Assembly: GCA_036311245.1 (NCBI GenBank)
Contig: JAXJQH010000111.1
Location: forward strand, 1 to 10,208
DNA: 10,208 nt
Origin: SIG578 sp036311245
Lineage (GTDB): Bacteria; Bacillota; Clostridia; Oscillospirales; Ruminococcaceae
Reading direction: 5' to 3'
The notes under the pieces: generated by a model
What the model saw: the letters and a program-made list of their open reading frames with translations, nothing else
Told to the model about the DNA's origin: nothing
Database searches by the model: none
Made by a program: the position numbers and the translations under genes
Shown here: positions 6,622 through 10,208 of the stretch, one piece after another
Layout of the letters: each line of letters opens with the position of its first letter
How positions within the stretch are numbered: position 1 is the first letter of the stretch

Positions 6622-8547
6622 ATGGACGAGAAAAAAGAATTTAAACCCTATATCCCTGCTGAAAAAATAACCCCTGAGCTTACAGTTACTTCGGTTATTA
6701 TGGGTGTTATTCTTGCAGTTATATTCGGCGCTGCTAATGCTTATCTTGGACTTCGCGTTGGTATGACTGTTTCTGCCTCTATCCCCGCTGCGGTTATAGC
6801 TATGGGCGTTATCCGTGTTATTATGCGCAAAAACTCTATTTTGGAGAGTAATATTGTGCAGACCATAGGCTCTGCGGGCGAGTCGCTTGCAGCAGGCGCA
6901 ATATTTACGCTTCCTGCTCTGTTTTTGTGGGCGCGTGACGGTGTTATGGAAAAGCCTGACCTTTTGGAAATAACTCTCATTGCCCTTCTTGGCGGTCTTT
7001 TGGGTGTTTTCTTTATGGTGCCCCTTAGAAATGCGCTTATTGTGAGGGAACACGGTGTACTTCCCTATCCTGAGGGACAAGCCTGCGCCGAGGTTATGCT
7101 CGCGGGTGAAGAGGGCGGAGCCAATGCCTCAACCGTTTTTGCAGGTATGGGCTTTGCCGCAATCTTTAAATTTATAATTGACGGTCTCAAAATTGTCCCC
7201 GGTGAGGTTTCAGTTTCAGGAACAGCTAAAATCTACCCCGCCGCCGTCGGAACTCAGATTTACCCCGCTGTTATGAGCGTCGGTTACATCTGCGGTCCCC
7301 GCATTTCTTCTTATATGTTTGCAGGCGGCTTACTCAGCTGGGTGGTCTTAATTCCCATTATTGTTATTTTCGGTTCTGACCTTGTGATGTATCCTGCCAC
7401 CGAAACTATCGGCACAATTTTTGCAGAGAGCGGAGCGAGCGGCATTTGGGGAAGCTATGTTCGATATATCGGAGCGGGAGCGCTTGCGGCTGGCGGTATC
7501 ATAAGCCTTGTAAAATCACTTCCGCTCATTGTCCGTACCTTCCGCGATGCAGTTAAGGGTCTTGCAGGCTCCTCCAAGGCGGGCAGCGAGCGCACCGCTC
7601 AGGATATAAACATCAAGATAGTTCTTATTGCTATTCTTGTTTTAACCCTGCTTGTATGGCTTGTGCCCGCAATTCCCGTTTCGCTTGTGGGCGCGGCAAT
7701 CGTGGTTATATTCGGATTTTTCTTTGCAACCGTTTCGTCGCGAATGGTAGGTCTTGTCGGCAGCAGTAACAACCCCGTTTCGGGAATGGCTATCGCAACT
7801 CTGCTTATTGCAACCCTTATATTAAAGCTGACGGGTGAAGCAGGCGCAGCGGGTATGCAGGCTGCTATCGCAATCGGCTCTATTATCTGCATCGTTTCGG
7901 CAATCGCAGGCGACACCTCGCAGGACCTTAAAACAGGTTATCTTCTCGGCGCAACCCCCAAAAAACAGCAGATAGGTGAGATTATCGGCGTTGTAGCCGC
8001 GGCTCTTGCCATCGGCGCAACCCTTTACCTTTTAGACAGCGCTTGGGGCTTTGGGTCACAGGAGCTCGGCGCACCTCAGGCAACCCTTATGAAAATGGTT
8101 ATCGAGGGTATTATGGGCGGCGACCTTCCTTGGGGACTTATACTTATAGGTGTTTGTATCGCTGTTGTTGTTGAAATAGTCGGAATTCCCGTTCTACCCT
8201 TTGCGATAGGCGTTTATTTGCCTGTGCAGCTTAATGCCTGCATTATGGTCGGCGGACTTATTCGTCTTTTCTTTGACAAAATTCGGGACGAGAAAAAGAA
8301 AGGCAAGGTTGTCAATAACGGTATTCTCTTCTGCTCAGGTATGATAGCAGGTGAGGGACTTGTCGGAATTCTTTTGGCTCTGCTCGCAGTATTCAATGTC
8401 GGCTCGCTTTTAGACCTTTCGGGAGTATTAAATCTTCCTACTTGGATTTCAAATGTAGGCAGCATTGTCTTGTTCGGAATTATAATTCTGACGCTTCTTA
8501 AATTCAGCCTCTTCAAAAAAGATAAAAAGAGAGCAGACGAGGAATAA
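6622..8547 (+). CDS. OPT-family oligopeptide/metal-chelate transporter
   Basis: A 641-residue polytopic membrane protein of the OPT/YSL superfamily, whose members import small peptides, glutathione or metal chelates in symport with protons. Family marks are GAANAYLGLRVGMTVSASIP (36-55), the TIGSAGESLAAG stretch (81-92), and LPYPEGQACAEVML (147-160), which carries the YPEG signature. Around 14-16 hydrophobic segments are spread along the chain, with a basic cytoplasmic stretch (about 303-325) near the middle and a charged C-terminal tail (KKDKKRADEE). The length is normal for the bacterial branch. The start has AAAGG at good spacing. The TAA stop overlaps the next gene's ATG as TAATG, so the PqqD-like protein is translationally coupled. 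The substrate cannot be predicted: bacterial OPT proteins include peptide transporters and proteins of unknown cargo. Confidence 0.93.
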   Translation: MDEKKEFKPYIPAEKITPELTVTSVIMGVILAVIFGAANAYLGLRVGMTVSASIPAAVIAMGVIRVIMRKNSILESNIVQTIGSAGESLAAGAIFTLPALFLWARDGVMEKPDLLEITLIALLGGLLGVFFMVPLRNALIVREHGVLPYPEGQACAEVMLAGEEGGANASTVFAGMGFAAIFKFIIDGLKIVPGEVSVSGTAKIYPAAVGTQIYPAVMSVGYICGPRISSYMFAGGLLSWVVLIPIIVIFGSDLVMYPATETIGTIFAESGASGIWGSYVRYIGAGALAAGGIISLVKSLPLIVRTFRDAVKGLAGSSKAGSERTAQDINIKIVLIAILVLTLLVWLVPAIPVSLVGAAIVVIFGFFFATVSSRMVGLVGSSNNPVSGMAIATLLIATLILKLTGEAGAAGMQAAIAIGSIICIVSAIAGDTSQDLKTGYLLGATPKKQQIGEIIGVVAAALAIGATLYLLDSAWGFGSQELGAPQATLMKMVIEGIMGGDLPWGLILIGVCIAVVVEIVGIPVLPFAIGVYLPVQLNACIMVGGLIRLFFDKIRDEKKKGKVVNNGILFCSGMIAGEGLVGILLALLAVFNVGSLLDLSGVLNLPTWISNVGSIVLFGIIILTLLKFSLFKKDKKRADEE

Positions 8548-8909
8548 TGAAAAAGAAGATCATTATAGGTAAAAATTATCTTGAAAAAATCCCCTTGCGC
8601 CCCGAGCATATAAATTGGGAAATCGGGGAGGACAAAATGGTAACACTCAGCCTTGAAAATAAAGGCTGGGCAAACAAATTGGCGCAAAAGTTTTTCCGCC
8701 GCCCTAAGATAAGCTATGTCCATCTCGATGAAATGGGTAGCTTTATCTGGCCGCTTATAGATGGCGAAAAGGATATAATTGAGCTTGGACGGCTTGTAGA
8801 GGAGCATTTCGGAGAAAAGGCTCACCCTCTCTATGAGCGCCTTGCCCGCTATTTTCAGATAATGGAAAGCTACCGCTTTGTAAAGTGGAAAGACAACCAA
8901 AACAAATAA
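8547..8909 (+). CDS. PqqD-like (RiPP-recognition-element fold) small protein
   Basis: A 120-residue soluble protein. Residues about 57-114 fit the PqqD family pattern: a strand with VHLDEMGSFIWPLIDG (58-73), helix EKDIIELGRLVEEHFGE, then a long helix with ERLARYFQIMESYRFV. Known PqqD-type domains are winged-helix peptide-binding modules that present a ribosomally made precursor peptide to a radical-SAM or other modifying enzyme. No such enzyme or precursor is encoded here. The N-terminal 50 residues are basic and may form an extra strand and helix. The start codon shares its A with the transporter stop (TAATG), and GAGGA (8539-8543) serves as ribosome binding site, so stoichiometric production with the OPT protein is likely. 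An accessory or regulatory role for that transporter is inference. Family assignment is fairly sure; function is unknown. Confidence 0.8.
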   Translation: MKKKIIIGKNYLEKIPLRPEHINWEIGEDKMVTLSLENKGWANKLAQKFFRRPKISYVHLDEMGSFIWPLIDGEKDIIELGRLVEEHFGEKAHPLYERLARYFQIMESYRFVKWKDNQNK

Positions 8910-8917
8910 ACAAAAAA

Positions 8918-8955
8918 CAGACTCGCACACCTGCACACAGCGAGTCTGCTTTTTT
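8918..8955. terminator. Bidirectional terminator between the PqqD-like and SOD genes
   Basis: CAGACTCGC (8918-8926) pairs perfectly with GCGAGTCTG (8940-8948) around a 13-base loop. A T run (8950-8955) follows on the plus strand, and the A run at 8912-8917 gives a T run on the minus strand, so the hairpin can end both convergent transcripts. The SOD stop codon (8956-8954) lies inside the T/A tract. Confidence 0.9.
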
Positions 8956-9454
8956 ATTCTGAGGGCATAGCTAAAATCTCGCCGCAGGCGATTTTTTCGC
9001 CCGAATTTCCCGCGGGCTGGCTCTTAAAGTCATCGGGTAGCGAATGTATAATAATTGTTTTGCCAATAATTTCCTCGGCGGTAAATCTGTTTGTAAGGAA
9101 TGCCGAAAAGGCATATCCGTTGTTTTCAAAAAGCGGCGGGAGGTCGCCCGCGTGTTGTGCGTGGGGACAGCCGTTTGGATTGTAATGCGAGCCTACATCG
9201 GAAAACGCTACGCCAGCCTTTCCTGTGCAGCTCTCCCCCTCGTGAATGTGAAAGCCTAAAATGCTGCTTTCGCAAGGGTTTTGAGAGCTTTTAAGCCCGA
9301 GAATTTCCGCCGCCATTAAAACCCCTCGCTGCGTTTGCCAAAAACACACCTTGCCGCGTATTTGCGTCTGGGCTTGGCTGCCGCTGATGTGGGCAATGGC
9401 GTCTGGCGTTTTTGATAAAATAAAGGATAGATGATTAAAATGTCTTGTAGTCAT
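8954..9454 (-). CDS. Cu/Zn superoxide dismutase-like protein, no signal peptide
   Basis: The family dismutates superoxide to oxygen and hydrogen peroxide. The 166-residue sequence is a full SOD domain. All metal ligands are in place: His69 and His71 (GFHIHEG), bridging His90 (GSHYNP), His98, His101 and Asp104 (HAGD), and His137 (IIIHSLPDDF). The disulphide pair corresponds to Cys76 and Cys157. Two things are unusual. The N-terminus (MTTRHFNHLSFILSKTPD) is no signal peptide or lipobox, whereas bacterial Cu/Zn SODs are usually exported. The active-site Arg that guides superoxide (Arg141 in the bovine enzyme) is Lys154, in GEKIACGE. Extra cysteines lie at 37, 61 and 96. The ATG follows AAGGGGGA. 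The gene converges on the PqqD-like gene and shares its terminator. Fold and metal binding are confident; dismutase activity in vivo is less so. Confidence 0.9.
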   Translation of the reverse strand: MTTRHFNHLSFILSKTPDAIAHISGSQAQTQIRGKVCFWQTQRGVLMAAEILGLKSSQNPCESSILGFHIHEGESCTGKAGVAFSDVGSHYNPNGCPHAQHAGDLPPLFENNGYAFSAFLTNRFTAEEIIGKTIIIHSLPDDFKSQPAGNSGEKIACGEILAMPSE

Positions 9455-9477
9455 AAAATCCCCCTTTTCTGTTAACC

Positions 9478-9507
9478 ATAATATGAGCTTTTAGGCAAAA
9501 AGGTGAA
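9478..9507 (-). promoter_or_regulatory. Candidate promoter of the SOD-like gene
   Basis: On the minus strand TTCACC (9507-9502, four of six), an 18-base spacer and TATTAT (9483-9478, five of six) lie just upstream of the AAGGGGGA ribosome binding site. The leader would be under 25 bases. Confidence 0.5.
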
Positions 9508-9533
9508 TTTTCTGATAAAACACACACAAATAT

Positions 9534-9561
9534 TTGAAAATGACCTTTTTCGCATTATTAT
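9534..9561 (+). promoter_or_regulatory. Candidate promoter of the PlsY-like gene
   Basis: TTGAAA (9534-9539), a 16-base spacer and TATTAT (9556-9561) would start transcription near 9568. AAAGGTG (9590-9596) is the ribosome binding site, eight bases before the ATG. The stretch is AT-rich and contains other -10-like words (TATGATA at 9572 and 9582), so the exact boxes are uncertain. Confidence 0.5.
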
Positions 9562-9604
9562 AACATTTTTTTATGATAAAATATGATAGAAAGGTGTGAA
9601 TACT

Positions 9605-10208
9605 ATGTATGAGATAGCTTTAAGCATTCTTATGGGATATCTTATGGGAAGCCTCAGCCCCTCTGCGTTGTTTTCTAAAATAAAAAAAGTAAATTTAAGA
9701 AAGCAGGGAACGGGAAATCTCGGCGCAACCAATACAATGATTATTTTAGGTAAAGGCTATGGCACTTTTGTTATGCTGTTTGATATTTTCAAGGCATTTG
9801 CGTCAGCGATGATTGCATCGGCAATTTTCCCTGACGCTCAGCTGGCGGGGCTTGTTTCAGGCGTTTTTGCGGTTATAGGTCATATTTTTCCTTTCTATCT
9901 TAAATTTCGCGGAGGCAAGGGGCTTGCAGCCTTTGGAGGGCTTATTCTTTCCTTTGACCCCGTTATCTTTCTTTCGCTGCTTATCTTAACCCTTATTCTT
10001 ATGCTTCTGTTTAATTACGGGGTAGCTATGCCTATTTCCGCCGCAGTTCTGTTTCCGATTTTGGCATTTCTTAAAACCAAAAACCTCGCAGTTTTTGCGC
10101 TTACCCTTGCAGCGAGCGCGCTTATAATTTACAAGCATATCCCAAACCTTAAAAAAGCAATTAGTAAAGATGATGCAACGATTCGCGATTATCTTAAAAA
10201 GCTTTCAA
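9605..10208 (+). CDS. PlsY-family glycerol-3-phosphate acyltransferase-like membrane protein, C-terminus cut by window edge
   Basis: PlsY proteins transfer an acyl group from acyl-phosphate to glycerol 3-phosphate, the first step of phospholipid synthesis, in the cytoplasmic membrane. The 201 residues present cover essentially the whole usual length (about 200) without reaching a stop. Hydrophobic segments alternate with loops carrying the family motifs: motif 1 GTGNLGATNTMI (35-46), motif 2 GHIFPFYLKFRGGKG (92-106) and motif 3 YKHIPN (176-181). Lys105, His178 and Asn181 correspond to catalytic residues Lys104, His177 and Asn180 known from the Aquifex enzyme. However, the motif-1 Ser is Thr36 and the motif-1 Arg is Ile46. 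The protein may be a divergent paralogue, so I withhold the symbol plsY. The start is supported by AAAGGTG. It is divergent from the SOD gene and seems to have its own promoter. Confidence 0.85.
   Translation, partial: MYEIALSILMGYLMGSLSPSALFSKIKKVNLRKQGTGNLGATNTMIILGKGYGTFVMLFDIFKAFASAMIASAIFPDAQLAGLVSGVFAVIGHIFPFYLKFRGGKGLAAFGGLILSFDPVIFLSLLILTLILMLLFNYGVAMPISAAVLFPILAFLKTKNLAVFALTLAASALIIYKHIPNLKKAISKDDATIRDYLKKLS

Noticed and set aside
6454..7080. 208-codon open frame on the minus strand
   Set aside because: It crosses the oxidoreductase terminator and the transporter promoter and runs antisense to the OPT gene; its translation is rich in Lys, Asn and His with no recognisable domain, typical of an antisense frame.
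8214..8936. 240-codon open frame on the minus strand
   Set aside because: It is antisense to the end of the OPT gene and the whole PqqD-like gene, starts inside the terminator hairpin, and has no ribosome binding site or family motif.
9572..9588. Direct repeat TATGATA with 10-base period upstream of the PlsY-like gene
   Set aside because: It falls in a very AT-rich stretch where such repeats arise by chance; it may merely reflect -10-like composition.

Overview
The window reads as a chromosomal housekeeping segment from an anaerobic, Gram-positive bacterium of the Clostridia type. Pointers are a lipobox-bearing foldase-like lipoprotein, strong AGGAG/AAAGG ribosome binding sites, a TTG start codon, sigma-A-like promoters in AT-rich gaps, U-tailed intrinsic terminators, a ferredoxin-dependent 2-oxoacid oxidoreductase and an OPT-family transporter. 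The genus cannot be fixed from sequence alone. I see no insertion sequence, phage gene, CRISPR array, integrase or attachment site, and no frameshifted gene.

Layout. (1) Positions 1-2665, minus strand, transcribed right to left: prfB (release factor 2), a PrsA/PpiC-like lipoprotein and tgt (cut by the window edge). They are closely spaced and probably form one operon driven by a good promoter at 2774-2802. (2) 2868-3042, plus strand: a self-contained tRNA-Leu(UAA) unit with its own promoter and a strong terminator, divergent from prfB. (3) 3128-6485, plus strand: a two-gene 2-oxoacid:ferredoxin oxidoreductase in which the usual four subunits are fused pairwise, gamma-delta then alpha-beta, ending at a terminator. 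(4) 6547-8909, plus strand: a promoter, an OPT-family transporter and a PqqD-like small protein that overlaps it by one base. (5) 8918-8955: a bidirectional terminator separating this unit from a convergent, minus-strand Cu/Zn superoxide dismutase-like gene with no signal peptide. (6) 9605 to the end, plus strand: a PlsY-like membrane acyltransferase, divergent from the SOD gene and running off the window edge.

How they work together. The first block concerns translation (stop-codon reading, tRNA modification, a tRNA) plus extracytoplasmic protein folding. The oxidoreductase serves ferredoxin-linked anaerobic carbon metabolism. The transporter and PqqD-like pair look like a functional unit for peptide or metal-chelate uptake. 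The SOD and PlsY-like genes are independent neighbours.

No large unknown system is evident. The points most worth a second look are the PqqD-like protein tied to a transporter without any RiPP enzyme, the half-fused oxidoreductase, a PlsY homologue lacking two motif-1 catalytic residues, a cytosolic-looking SOD with Lys at the active-site Arg position, and a prfB that has no programmed frameshift but ends in a tandem UGA-UAG.
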